From positions 1 through 64,000 of the forward strand of contig NZ_AP022599.1 in assembly GCF_010725725.1 (NCBI RefSeq): DNA of 64,000 nt, given 5' to 3'. This stretch comes from Mycolicibacterium pulveris. GTDB taxonomy: Bacteria; Actinomycetota; Actinomycetes; Mycobacteriales; Mycobacteriaceae. The position numbers were made by a program, and so were the translations under genes. This document shows, in pieces, positions 55,359-63,655 of this stretch (positions are counted from its first letter, which is position 1; each line of letters opens with the position of its first letter). Under the pieces are notes generated by a model that searched no databases, was not told the DNA's origin, and saw nothing but the letters and a program-made list of their open reading frames with translations.

Positions 55359-55553
55359 GTGGATTGTTATGTGGTCGTGGACGGTTCGCGCGTGGTTGGT
55401 ATCAGCGCGAGGTTGCAAGGCGCGGAACTGATCCGCGCTGATGAGGCCCGCCGCCTGGCGGTCGGGATGGACGGGCAGGTCACCGACGAGGACTACCGCA
55501 CCTGCTACGAGCGGGTGCGGATCGAAAACCACGAACTACAAGACCTCGACTGA
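55359..55553 (+). CDS. small hypothetical protein
   Basis: A 64-residue protein from GTG 55359 after a GGAGGAC site. Beta-strand start (Cys-Tyr-Val-Val-Val-Asp) then a helical acidic remainder. No family recognised. Confidence 0.65.
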   Translation: MDCYVVVDGSRVVGISARLQGAELIRADEARRLAVGMDGQVTDEDYRTCYERVRIENHELQDLD

Positions 55554-55567
55554 CGGGAGAGCGCCGA

Positions 55568-55858
55568 ATGCCTAAACAGACGCCGCAGTTTGATCGGTTC
55601 GCCGCGCTCAACGACAGCATGAAACGCGTCGCCGACGAAATGACCGGACTGATCGCCCAAGCCCACCGCGAGGGCATCAAAGACGGCGTCGACCTCGCCG
55701 CCCAATACCTCGACGAGACGGCCAGTAATGCGCGCGCCGCGCTCGCGCAGCACCCGAACGAGTTGTGCGCCGCGTTCACCGACCTGACCGAGCAGCTGCG
55801 TGACGGGATCCGGCTGCTGGCCCACCAGATACCCGACGCGGAGGTGACCAATGGCTGA
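55568..55858 (+). CDS. small helical hypothetical protein
   Basis: A 96-residue, all-helical protein after a GGGAGAG site. Acidic and Ala/Leu-rich, likely oligomeric. No family recognised. Overlaps the next start. Confidence 0.65.
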   Translation: MPKQTPQFDRFAALNDSMKRVADEMTGLIAQAHREGIKDGVDLAAQYLDETASNARAALAQHPNELCAAFTDLTEQLRDGIRLLAHQIPDAEVTNG

Positions 55859-56120
55859 CGTGGACCGAGACGCGATCCGCGCCGAGATCGACCAGTTGTT
55901 GCGCTCGGGGATGCCTGAGTCGGTGGCGGAAGGCTTCATGCAGGCGAAGGTGCGGGCGATCGCCGACCGACACGGCGCGGCGGGCTGGGACAAGCTGCGC
56001 GACTACTTCGATGAGGTCGGCGCCCAGGCGCACCAGGGCGACCCGGTCAAGAAGGCGCGTGTCGAGAAGTTCAACGACATGCTGATCGCCGAACTGAAGG
56101 CGCGGAACAGCAATGGGTGA
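55851..56120 (+). CDS. small helical hypothetical protein
   Basis: An 89-residue protein from ATG 55851. Charged helices throughout, with a Gly-Trp-Asp turn near residue 45. No family recognised. Confidence 0.65.
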   Translation: MADVDRDAIRAEIDQLLRSGMPESVAEGFMQAKVRAIADRHGAAGWDKLRDYFDEVGAQAHQGDPVKKARVEKFNDMLIAELKARNSNG

Positions 56121-56349
56121 GCGTCGCTTGTGTGATGTGCGGGGCGCTGTCTGCCGCCCGATCTGCCCGGACTGCGAAGCCGCGCTTTCGGTGATCGCCG
56201 ACGAACTCAACACCTGTGACGTCGAAATCCCCGGCCACTGCAGCCTCATACCCGACGACAAACGTCACTTCTGCGAAGGCGACGACGGGCACGACGGCGC
56301 GCATGAATGCGCCTGCGGACACCGATGGAAAGACGACGACGATGACTGA
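56113..56349 (+). CDS. Cys/His-rich small protein
   Basis: A 78-residue protein from ATG 56113. Nine Cys, including Cys-Pro-Asp-Cys and Cys-Ala-Cys-Gly-His, with several His, indicate one or two zinc sites. Acidic C-terminus. Function unknown. Confidence 0.65.
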   Translation: MGERRLCDVRGAVCRPICPDCEAALSVIADELNTCDVEIPGHCSLIPDDKRHFCEGDDGHDGAHECACGHRWKDDDDD

Positions 56350-56722
56350 CAGTGTTGCGATGTGGTGGCCCGACGGCCCGAACAAGGTGCTGCGCACAGA
56401 CTTCGGTGTCGTAGACCACCCCCGGCCCTACCCTGAGAGCGGCGACGTCGGCGAGCTGGTCGCCGCGTCGGTCGAGTTCGTCGACGCTCTGCTCGAGATC
56501 GCCGCGCAACGCGAAACCAACCCCGGCCACCCCGCGCTCGCCGAACTGACCTACGGCGGGCAGCCAGCCGGGTGGCGGGCACGCGCACGCGACGGCCGCG
56601 TGTTCCTTACCCTGCACTACCTCGGACAGGCGTGGACGTGGGAGATGTTCGAGGCGCACTGGGCGCCCGACTCCCCGCACCAGGAGGGCGGCGACTTCTG
56701 TATCGGGAGGTGGCCCGACTGA
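56342..56722 (+). CDS. hypothetical protein
   Basis: A 126-residue protein from ATG 56342. Trp-rich, mixed alpha/beta. Ends exactly at the ATG of the WhiB gene (one-base overlap). No family recognised. Confidence 0.65.
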   Translation: MTDSVAMWWPDGPNKVLRTDFGVVDHPRPYPESGDVGELVAASVEFVDALLEIAAQRETNPGHPALAELTYGGQPAGWRARARDGRVFLTLHYLGQAWTWEMFEAHWAPDSPHQEGGDFCIGRWPD

Positions 56723-57048
56723 TGAACGTCGATGAGGATTGGCCGCGGCGGGCGGTGTGCCGCGGCATGGACCCCGAATTGTTCTTCCCGGGCGAGAAAG
56801 ACACCCCGGCGCAGCGGGCCGCGATCGCGATCTGCCAACGCTGCCCCGTCCGTGAGCCGTGCCTGGCGTCGGCCAAGAGGTCGGGCGTCACCTACGGGGT
56901 GTTCGGCGGCGTGTTCATCAACCACGTGATGACCGGGCGGCCGGGCCGGCCGGAAGCGCCGTGCGGGACGAGCGGGGCGCGGATGCGTCACCGTAACCGC
57001 GGCGAAACCTGCCGAACCTGCGGCATCGACCAGACGGCACGCCGATGA
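56722..57048 (+). CDS. WhiB-family iron-sulfur regulator
   Basis: A 108-residue protein. Cys13, Cys38, Cys41 and Cys47 form the WhiB 4Fe-4S set (Cys-x24-Cys-x2-Cys-x5-Cys), followed by Tyr-Gly-Val-Phe-Gly-Gly, the family turn. An additional C-terminal Cys pair (Cys-Arg-Thr-Cys) is less usual. WhiB proteins bind the primary sigma factor in actinobacteria; phage versions can repress host whiB genes and affect superinfection. Confidence 0.92.
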   Translation: MNVDEDWPRRAVCRGMDPELFFPGEKDTPAQRAAIAICQRCPVREPCLASAKRSGVTYGVFGGVFINHVMTGRPGRPEAPCGTSGARMRHRNRGETCRTCGIDQTARR

Positions 57049-57380
57049 GCTTCCCCGACATCCGCAGCCACACCGCAGGACGCGCAAGACCCTGCATCCA
57101 CATCCTCGGCCCAATCCCGCCACTGATCCGGGTCGACGCCGCCGCCGCCGCACGACTGACCTGGCAGCCCGTCATCGCCGGGAACATCATCGCCTCCCGC
57201 GTCGGCGACACCCTCACGCTGGCAGCCGACGCGCTTGGCCCGCACCGCGATAACAAGCCCCACTACCCCGAAAGCGGCGCGTTCAACCCGCGGCTGCGGT
57301 GGCACTACCGGCTGCACGGCGACGGCCCGGTCCTGACCGGCGAGCTCATCGCTGACGCCACGGAAAGCGGTGCGCTGTGA
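57045..57380 (+). CDS. hypothetical protein
   Basis: A 111-residue protein from ATG 57045. Pro/Arg/His-rich beginning and an Ala/Asp middle with a helical end. No family recognised. Confidence 0.6.
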   Translation: MSFPDIRSHTAGRARPCIHILGPIPPLIRVDAAAAARLTWQPVIAGNIIASRVGDTLTLAADALGPHRDNKPHYPESGAFNPRLRWHYRLHGDGPVLTGELIADATESGAL

Positions 57381-57517
57381 CCGACCCGAAGATCCGCGTG
57401 CTGTTCACCCCCTCGCAACTGCGCTCGTTCGGCCGCTGCCCCGACTGCGGGCACCACCCCCCGACACAGGACCACCACCCCGACTGCCCCAACCCCGACG
57501 CACAGGAGGACACGTGA
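57377..57517 (+). CDS. 46-residue zinc-finger-like peptide
   Basis: A frame from GTG 57377 overlapping the previous stop. Cys-Pro-Asp-Cys-Gly-His-His and a later His-His-Pro-Asp-Cys-Pro make a plausible zinc knuckle. Coupled start and stop overlaps support it. Confidence 0.6.
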   Translation: MTDPKIRVLFTPSQLRSFGRCPDCGHHPPTQDHHPDCPNPDAQEDT

Positions 57518-57669
57518 GCCGCGCCCGCCCCCGCCGATCCATGGCACCTCACCAGCCGACCCGCACGCGAATAAGCCATGCACCCACCCCTAATACCGTC
57601 CTGAACCCCCGCTATTCGTCGAGAACCGTTGGAGAGGAGCGCCGGAGCGTTGACCACCACCGCCGCTGA
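57514..57669 (+). CDS. doubtful small Arg-rich frame
   Basis: A 51-residue frame from GTG 57514 (GTGA overlap). It is Arg/Pro/Ser-rich without structure-like pattern and overlaps the next gene start, so it may be untranslated. Confidence 0.25.
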   Translation: MSRARPRRSMAPHQPTRTRISHAPTPNTVLNPRYSSRTVGEERRSVDHHRR

Positions 57670-57865
57670 ACCGCCGCCGCGCCGCTGGGCGAAGAAACCC
57701 GACGCCGCCGCCTATGTCGACGTCTACCCCGAAACCATCGACAACTGGGTCGAACGCGGCCTGATCCGCGCCTACAAATTCGGGCCACGTCTCGTCCGCT
57801 ACGACCTCAACGAAATCGACGCGATGGGTGCCGCCGCAACAGCCCAGGAGGCAGCCAATGGGTAG
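57650..57865 (+). CDS. excisionase-like HTH (HTH_17) protein
   Basis: A 71-residue protein. TTG 57650 follows a GGAGAGGAG site; an in-frame upstream start is possible. Ala-Ala-Tyr-Val-Asp-Val, Thr-Ile-Asp-Asn-Trp-Val-Glu-Arg-Gly-Leu-Ile and Arg-Tyr-Asp-Leu-Asn-Glu-Ile-Asp are the MerR/HTH_17 fold. It is a DNA-binding protein of Xis or partner type, near the replication gene. Confidence 0.75.
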   Translation: MTTTAAEPPPRRWAKKPDAAAYVDVYPETIDNWVERGLIRAYKFGPRLVRYDLNEIDAMGAAATAQEAANG

Positions 57866-58214
57866 CGCGACGTCGAACCCTGACCTCACCAAGAACGTCT
57901 GCGGCTGGTTCAAGCCGATCTGGTACGGAGCCGCCGACGCAGCCGGATACAAAGAGCCCGCCACCCTCATGGACACCGGCGAACTGGTCCTGAAGACGAT
58001 CGCGCCGCGCCCAGACAACTGGATCGACACCGTAGCCGCATTCCTCGCCGCCGGCCTGCCGAAACAACTGATCGAGCGCGCTGTCACCGCCGCGATGGAC
58101 GTCCCCGTGCCCCACGACGCCCGGTGGCGTTACTTCTGCGGCTACTGCTGCGCCGAACTGCGGGAACTGCGCCGCATCGCCCAAGACGTTCTCAACGCCG
58201 AGGAGATGATCTAG
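57858..58214 (+). CDS. hypothetical protein
   Basis: A 118-residue protein from ATG 57858. Residues 60-115 are helical with Cys-Gly-Tyr-Cys-Cys in the middle. No family recognised. It precedes the initiator-like gene and may assist replication. Confidence 0.65.
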   Translation: MGSATSNPDLTKNVCGWFKPIWYGAADAAGYKEPATLMDTGELVLKTIAPRPDNWIDTVAAFLAAGLPKQLIERAVTAAMDVPVPHDARWRYFCGYCCAELRELRRIAQDVLNAEEMI

Positions 58215-58568
58215 ATGAGCGACCTGTACAAGCGGACCGTCGCGTTGTGCGCCGACCTTGCCGGGCAGTCAGTCGCCGAGTTTGAACGGCGAATTTCGGG
58301 CCAACACCCGCACACCCAGAACGGGCGCGCCGTGGCAGCCGTCATCTTCTACCGGGCCGGTGACTACTGGTCGGACTTCTTCGACATGTCCGACCCCACC
58401 GCACTTGCGATCTGGGCCAGCATGTTCGACCAATACCAGCCCTTCGTCACCCCCGAGGTCGCCGAGAAGGCCGTCGATGCCGTCCACGCGGCAGGGGTCG
58501 AGCATCCGGCGATCAGCCACTTCCTCCAAGCAGCGGAACGAATCACACAGGAAGGCGGTGCCGTCTGA
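58215..58568 (+). CDS. hypothetical protein
   Basis: A 117-residue protein starting at the base after the previous stop. Aromatic-rich, alpha/beta. Ends on the ATG of the initiator-like gene. No family recognised. Confidence 0.65.
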   Translation: MSDLYKRTVALCADLAGQSVAEFERRISGQHPHTQNGRAVAAVIFYRAGDYWSDFFDMSDPTALAIWASMFDQYQPFVTPEVAEKAVDAVHAAGVEHPAISHFLQAAERITQEGGAV

Positions 58569-59737
58569 TGGCACGCGAGTACGCCCGGATCCGTATCAGC
58601 ATCAACAGCGACGACGACTTCGCCAACCTCACCCCCGAGGGCCAGTGGTTCTACACCCGCATCGTCATCCCCGAGCCGACGCTGAACCACTGCGGCGTGT
58701 TCGACTGGCGGCCCGCGCGGATGCTCACTCGCGCCCGCGGCCTAACCATCGACTACCTCACCGCCGCCGCCGCCGACTGCGAACGCGGCCGGTTCGTCCT
58801 GTTCGACCCCGACACCGAAGAGGGCCTGGCGCGGTCCTACATCCGCAGCGAAGAACTGCTACGCAACCCGAAGATGGCCGTGGCCGTCATGGGCGCCTAC
58901 CGCGCCGTCGCGTCCAAAACGCTGCGCGCCGCCATCGTCACCGAGATCCGCCGAGCAAACTCCGAGCACCCCGAATACTCGTGCTGGGGCGCCCGCGACA
59001 TCGGCCTGCAGCTCGCCGAAATCATGGCCCACAAGTCCTCGGATGAGGTCCGATATGTGGACACCATCACCAACCCGAATACCAATCAGATTAGTAATCC
59101 GATTACCAACCCGAATACCAATCAGATTAGTAATCCGATTACCAACCGGAATACCAACCACAACGGTAACCACATTGGTAATGCCGAACCGGTGCAGAAC
59201 ACCAATCCGATTACCGATCCCCATACCCAATCGGAATACCAATCCAAATCGGTCCCGATTCCCTGCAGCATGCAACCTGCAGATACTTCCCTGCAGCATG
59301 CAACTTCCCCAGGGGGGGAACCTAAGTCGGGTACGTCACCACACCAACCCCACCCCCTCGGCGACGAACCCCCCCGCCGATGCACCAAACACGAAGACAC
59401 AGACGACCCACCCCCATGCGGCGAATGCGCCGACGCCCGACGCGCAAACGACCGCTGGCAACTCGCAAAGCGCAAACACGACGCCGACACCGCCAACGCA
59501 CAAAACCTCGCCGCCATCAACGAACGCCGCACCCAAGCCCAAGCACTCCAAGACGCCATCAACAACTGCCCACTCGGATGCGCCCAAAACGACGGCTACA
59601 CCCCCACCGGCACCGTCTGCAACCACAACCCCAACCAACAACAGATCAACGCCCGCGGCCTCGCCGCCGTCAAAGCAGCCCTAGCCGGACAACCGCCCGA
59701 CGACCAACCACACCAGGAAGACCCCGAAAGTGCCTAG
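58568..59737 (+). CDS. replication initiator-like protein with internal iterons
   Basis: A 389-residue protein. Residues 1-150 look like a helical DNA-binding domain of phage replication proteins (Trp-Phe-Tyr-Thr-Arg-Ile, then Asn-Pro-Lys-Met-Ala). Residues about 165-235 are an Asn/Thr/Pro/Ile repeat made by the AT-rich iterons in the gene. The C-terminal third is charged and helical with a Cys/His set. The architecture, an origin inside an initiator gene, recalls lambda O. No polymerase or helicase was recognised, so host machinery is likely recruited. Confidence 0.6.
   Translation: MAREYARIRISINSDDDFANLTPEGQWFYTRIVIPEPTLNHCGVFDWRPARMLTRARGLTIDYLTAAAADCERGRFVLFDPDTEEGLARSYIRSEELLRNPKMAVAVMGAYRAVASKTLRAAIVTEIRRANSEHPEYSCWGARDIGLQLAEIMAHKSSDEVRYVDTITNPNTNQISNPITNPNTNQISNPITNRNTNHNGNHIGNAEPVQNTNPITDPHTQSEYQSKSVPIPCSMQPADTSLQHATSPGGEPKSGTSPHQPHPLGDEPPRRCTKHEDTDDPPPCGECADARRANDRWQLAKRKHDADTANAQNLAAINERRTQAQALQDAINNCPLGCAQNDGYTPTGTVCNHNPNQQQINARGLAAVKAALAGQPPDDQPHQEDPESA
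59069..59176. repeat. 36-bp iterons, candidate replication origin
   Basis: A 36-base unit occurs twice in perfect tandem (59069-59104 and 59105-59140) and then continues in degenerate form. Each unit holds ACCAAT, ATTAGTAAT and ATTACCAA motifs. The block is far more AT-rich than its surroundings and lies within the initiator-like gene. Inverted ATTGGTAAT follows at about 59174-59182. Confidence 0.75.
59261..59304. repeat. paired 16-bp repeats with PstI/SphI-like palindromes
   Basis: CCCTGCAGCATGCAAC occurs at 59261-59276 and again at 59289-59304. It contains CTGCAG and GCATGC palindromes. Position just after the iterons suggests a part of the origin or a regulator site. Confidence 0.6.
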
Positions 59738-59846
59738 GAACGCCATTCCGGCGGCAAGAAACCACATCTGTGTAACTCGACAGCACCCCAACCGACCACC
59801 CACTAGACAACAACCACCAGCACCCCCAACAGGAAAACTGACAAAC

Positions 59847-60314
59847 ATGACCGCCCTCGGCCCCCGCCGCGCCTCCCGAGCCCGCGCGCGAGACGCCTAC
59901 CGCCTCCGCTGCCAACACAAAACCTGGGACGACATCGCCGCAGCATGCGGCTACGGATCAGCCGCCGCAGCCTGCAAAGCCGTCACCCGCTACATCGAAC
60001 GCATGCCACCCGAAGAAACCGCCATGGCCCGCGCACTATCCGCCGGCACCTACCGCATGGTCATCAACGAACTCCACCAAATCGCCGAAGCCGCCCAACA
60101 GCAGAACAAGCACACCCCGGCACTGCAAGCGCTGCAGGCCATCGCCGACGTCCAAGAGCGCCACGACAAGCTCATCGGGATCGCCCCGGTCGCCCCGGCC
60201 ACTGAGGTCAACGTGAACATCGGCGCGGCCGAGGCGCTCGAGCAGATGCGGTCACAGTTGACGCGGGTGATCGACGCCGAGGTCATCGGCGAGGTGCGGG
60301 AGCTGGGGGCGTGA
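59847..60314 (+). CDS. terminase small-subunit-like protein (complete copy)
   Basis: A 155-residue protein; ATG 59847 follows AGGAAA (59831-59836). A longer frame from GTG 59730 overlaps the previous stop but lacks protein-like sequence. The basic N-terminus (Arg-Arg-Ala-Ser-Arg-Ala-Arg) and HTH-like Trp-Asp-Asp-Ile-Ala-Ala suggest DNA recognition; residues 55-140 are helical and likely oligomerise. This is the intact version of the gene truncated at base 31. Confidence 0.65.
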   Translation: MTALGPRRASRARARDAYRLRCQHKTWDDIAAACGYGSAAAACKAVTRYIERMPPEETAMARALSAGTYRMVINELHQIAEAAQQQNKHTPALQALQAIADVQERHDKLIGIAPVAPATEVNVNIGAAEALEQMRSQLTRVIDAEVIGEVRELGA

Positions 60315-60649
60315 GCGGCGACCAGGCCGCGGTGAAGGCGGCGAAGAAGGCGGCTGTGGGTGCGGCGATGGACCTGGCCGAGGACATCGCGATGGGCCGC
60401 GTCGACGTCGCCGAACTGCGCGCGCTGGTCGCCGAGGAGTGCCGGGCGCTGTTCGGGACGGTGGTCGGGCCGGCTGATCCGCTGTGGGGGCTTCAGTGCG
60501 ATGTGATGCGGCAGTGCGCGGCGTTGGGTGGGATGTCGTGGGAGGAGCACGCGGAGTGGGCGGCGGTGTTCCGGCCCGCCGACGCCGCCGAGCCGGGGGT
60601 GTCGTGGATCGAGCAGGTGTTGGCCGAAGGCGCCGACGACGACGGCTAG
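60311..60649 (+). CDS. hypothetical protein in packaging operon (copy)
   Basis: Identical to 441-779, which holds the description. Confidence 0.75.
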   Translation: MSGDQAAVKAAKKAAVGAAMDLAEDIAMGRVDVAELRALVAEECRALFGTVVGPADPLWGLQCDVMRQCAALGGMSWEEHAEWAAVFRPADAAEPGVSWIEQVLAEGADDDG

Positions 60650-60811
60650 CCGTCTATTTGGGGTACACCCGTGTGAGACACCGTGGGTGGGGGGCACGGT
60701 GGTGGGGTGACCTGCACTGATGTGTGTCTAAAAAAGTTGTAGACGGCTTGATAGACGCTGGTCTATCATGGTCTAGACACCAGTTGGACACCGAGATTGA
60801 GGGGGGACCAA
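60650..60811 (+). promoter_or_regulatory. operator-rich region (copy)
   Basis: Identical to 780-941, including the inverted repeat now at 60750-60767. Confidence 0.55.
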
Positions 60812-61148
60812 ATGACCACCACCGCCACCGAGCGCCAGATCGCCTACGCCCGCCAGCTGCAGGCCGACATCCGCGAGCGCATCACCTGGGAGTTCAACCG
60901 CGACACCGTTCGCGGCAGCTTCACCAGGCTGAACCCGAGACGATGGCGCGGGTGCGCGCTGCGCGCCGAGGGCCGCCGCGACGAAGGCGCTGACCGCCGA
61001 GGCCCGCGCCGATCAGCGCGCCGCCGCCGACGCCGCCATCGACGCCTACCTCGTCCGTCGCCAGGAGCTCGCCGACGCCGACATCGACAGCATGGACCGC
61101 GACCAGATCAGCGCGTACATCGACGACGCCAAGCGCGCGATCTTCTGA
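60812..61148 (+). pseudogene. frameshifted copy of 942-1289
   Basis: Eleven bases shorter than the left copy, with losses after 60925 near Phe-Thr-Pro and in the Arg-Ala-Leu region. Probably assembly error, not biology. Confidence 0.8.
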
Positions 61149-61192
61149 CCACCACCAACCACACCATCCACGAGAGAGATCAGGAGGACACC

Positions 61193-61403
61193 ATGATTCG
61201 AGTCCACGACACCAACACCGGGCGTTCCGCGGTCATCGCCGGCGCTGATGATCTGCCGGAATCCGGCCCTGGTACCCGGACGCCCTGGACGAGGTGTACG
61301 AGGTGATCGACCGGCTCGCCGACAACATCCGCAATGTGGAGCCGACGCACGAGGAGTGCGCGTCGGCATCGAGTGGGAGTGGGCCGACGATGACGAGTCG
61401 TGA
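61193..61403 (+). pseudogene. damaged copy of 1334-1552
   Basis: Eight bases shorter than the left copy, with small losses near Leu-Pro-Glu-Ala and Cys-Ala-Tyr; the frame is broken. Confidence 0.75.
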
Positions 61404-61413
61404 GGAGCGTCTG

Positions 61414-61986
61414 ATGCTGAGAGTGGTTTTCGCCGTGGGGGTGCTCGTCGGCGCGGCGCTGGGTGTGCCGGTCGGCCCGGCGATCATCACCGCCTACGCC
61501 GACCCTGCGCCGGTCGTCGACCAGTTCGACCAGCGTTCGTTCCCGTGCCAGGAGGACGTGCTCGGTTACGCGCCGCAGTTCGGGCCAGATCGGGTGGGCT
61601 GCATCCACATCGAGGATCTGACCCCGGTGACCGCCGACGGTTCGCAGCAGGCCGTCCCCGATGTGGGGGCGGCCTCGCCGCAAGATGTGATCGCTGAACG
61701 GTTCCACGGTGAACGGTGGCTGGACCCATCCTCGCTCGAGGACTTCGCAGAGATCGCCGCCGATGCGGCCCGTGACTGGCGTGAGGCGTGCATGATCCGC
61801 ACGGTCGAGCAGCTCGACGCGCTACCGGCTGGCGCGGTGATCCGTGTTGGCCGCGGCGGCGTGCTTCAGCGTGGGCGTAGTGGCTGGTTTTCGCCGGGTT
61901 TCGAGGTCGGGCAGGACGGCGAGGATCTCGTCGAGTCGGGCGCGGAGATCGTGCTGGTGTGGCACCCGGATTGGAGCGACCAGTGA
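61414..61986 (+). CDS. exported protein (copy with two in-frame losses)
   Basis: Matches 1563-2144 but lacks one codon after Gln-Glu-Asp and two codons before Gln-Asp-Val-Ile, so it stays in frame. Signal peptide and shared C-terminal domain are unchanged. Confidence 0.6.
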   Translation: MLRVVFAVGVLVGAALGVPVGPAIITAYADPAPVVDQFDQRSFPCQEDVLGYAPQFGPDRVGCIHIEDLTPVTADGSQQAVPDVGAASPQDVIAERFHGERWLDPSSLEDFAEIAADAARDWREACMIRTVEQLDALPAGAVIRVGRGGVLQRGRSGWFSPGFEVGQDGEDLVESGAEIVLVWHPDWSDQ

Positions 61987-62813
61987 GCGGCGGGGAACGT
62001 CTGACGGCCCGGCAGCTCGAGGTGTTGCGCTCTGCGTGACGCGCCGCCCGGAACTGCGAGCGCATCGGGGCGTCTGGGTACTTCCGCCCGCAGGATGTGG
62101 GCCACCGCGTATCCGAGGTGCTGGCGCAACTCGACGCGAAAGGTCTGGTTGAGCGCAGCCCAAAGCGGCCAACGACGTCGAACGCGTTGTACCGGCTGAG
62201 CGATTTCGGCGCGGCTGTTGCGGCCGCCGACGCCACTGAGGCGGGATCAGCGATGACCGGCCAGCATGTCGGCTACGTCCGCGTCTCCACCGTCGACCAA
62301 AACACCGAACGCCAACTCGACGGCATCGAACTCGACAAGGTGTTCACCGACCACGCCAGCGGCAAAGACACCCGCAGGCCGGCGCTCGAGGAATGCCTCG
62401 ACTACGTGCGGGAGGGTGACACGCTCGTCGTGCATTCGATGGACCGGCTCGCCCGGTCGCTGGTGATCTGCGGACGGTGGTCGACGACCTGACTGGCCGG
62501 GGCGTCGATGCGGTTCGTGAAGGAGAGTTTGACGTTCACGCGTGACGAGTCGGATCCGTGTTCGGTGCTGATGTTGTCGATCATGGGGCGGTCGCGGAGT
62601 TTGAGCGGTCGATGATCCGGGAGCGGCAGCGTGAGGGATCGCGATCGCGAAGGCGAAGGCCTACCGGGCCGCAAGCCGGCGCTCACGCGGGCGCAGGTGG
62701 TGGAGTCGCAGCGGTTGGCGGCTGGTGAGTCGGCGACCAGGTTGGCTGAGTTCGGGGTGTCGCGGGCGACGGTCTACAACACGCGGTCCCGGGCCGTGGA
62801 AGGTGGGCAGTGA
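61983..62813 (+). pseudogene. frameshifted copy of the serine recombinase
   Basis: Several one- to three-base losses relative to 2141-2992 break the frame in the winged-helix part, after Arg-Ser-Leu-Val and in the C-terminal HTH. The catalytic N-terminus is still readable. Confidence 0.8.
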
Positions 62814-62986
62814 TGGATCGTGACGAGGTGCGCCAGTTGGTGCGGGATGAGTTGCAGCGGATGGCTGAGGACGGCGAGCTCGAGCGGCTGCTGGAGGTAT
62901 CGCGGGCGTGCGCGCCGTACCGGGCTGCCGGGGTAACCCGCCGCAGGCAGTCGCGGGCCTGTGACCGGGCGCTCGACGACATCTGA
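62813..62986 (+). pseudogene. damaged copy of 2992-3171
   Basis: Six bases shorter than the left copy, lost around Thr-Pro-Pro-Gly-Ser. Confidence 0.65.
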
Positions 62987-63013
62987 CCACCCTGGGCTGA
63001 CACCCTCGTGGGC

Positions 63014-63655
63014 ATGCGGGATTTGGTGCGGACCCGGCGCGGCGGGTGGCGCGCCGCGACATCCGGCCGCGGCCGAGCTCGCCCGCCGGCTGGACCCGAA
63101 GTTCGTCGTAACCCCCACGATCCGGCTCTTGAGCGATATCGCGGTGCGGGCGTTCCACCAGCCTGACCAGCGTGACGTCGTGTCCTGCCCGCCACGAACC
63201 GAAGTCGCGACTGCTGGCGATCTGGCTGATCATCTGGGCGTTGATGGAAGACCCGGACAGCGAGAACGTGCTGGTGTCCTACAGCGACGAACTGGCGCAG
63301 GCGCACAGCCGTGAGGCGCGCCAGTTGATCAACGAACACGCCGACTTCCTCGGCTACCGGCTGAGTCCGGACAAGACGGCTGTGGGCCGGTGGCGGGTCG
63401 AGGGCCGTTGGCCTGTTGGCGACGGGCATCAACTGGTGACCGGGTTCGGTGTACGGGGATTTTGGTGATTGACGACCCGGTGAAGGACGCGGCGGCAGGC
63501 GCCCACCAAACCGCCACGGCTGAGGACGGGTTTGTGAATGATCGGTATCGGTCGACGTTGGCGACGTCTTGCTGGTCGTCGACGCTGCTGGTGATGACTC
63601 GCTCGGAGTCTGATCTGGCGGGTGAGTTATCGGGGCAGGATCACCGTGTGTGGCC
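63014..63655 (+). pseudogene. degraded, truncated copy of the large terminase
   Basis: Follows 3199 to about 3870 with losses that increase rightward, including one through the Walker A region (Pro-Pro-Arg-Thr, then frame change). Beyond about 63450 it blends with foreign sequence, as if two read populations were averaged. Confidence 0.85.

Larger units (their letters stand above)
59900..63655. repeat. right copy of genome-end overlap (degraded consensus)
   Basis: Matches 30 to about 3870. It is identical up to about 60925, then shows many deletions of 1-6 bases that increase toward the end; about 85 bases are lost overall. Most look like consensus errors where coverage falls. Confidence 0.95.

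Noticed and set aside
59069..59140. Possible CRISPR array
   Set aside because: Repeats are directly tandem without spacers, in frame within a gene; better explained as iterons.
59900..63655. True second set of packaging genes
   Set aside because: Identical at first and then degraded only by small deletions that increase toward the contig edge; consistent with wrap-around assembly.
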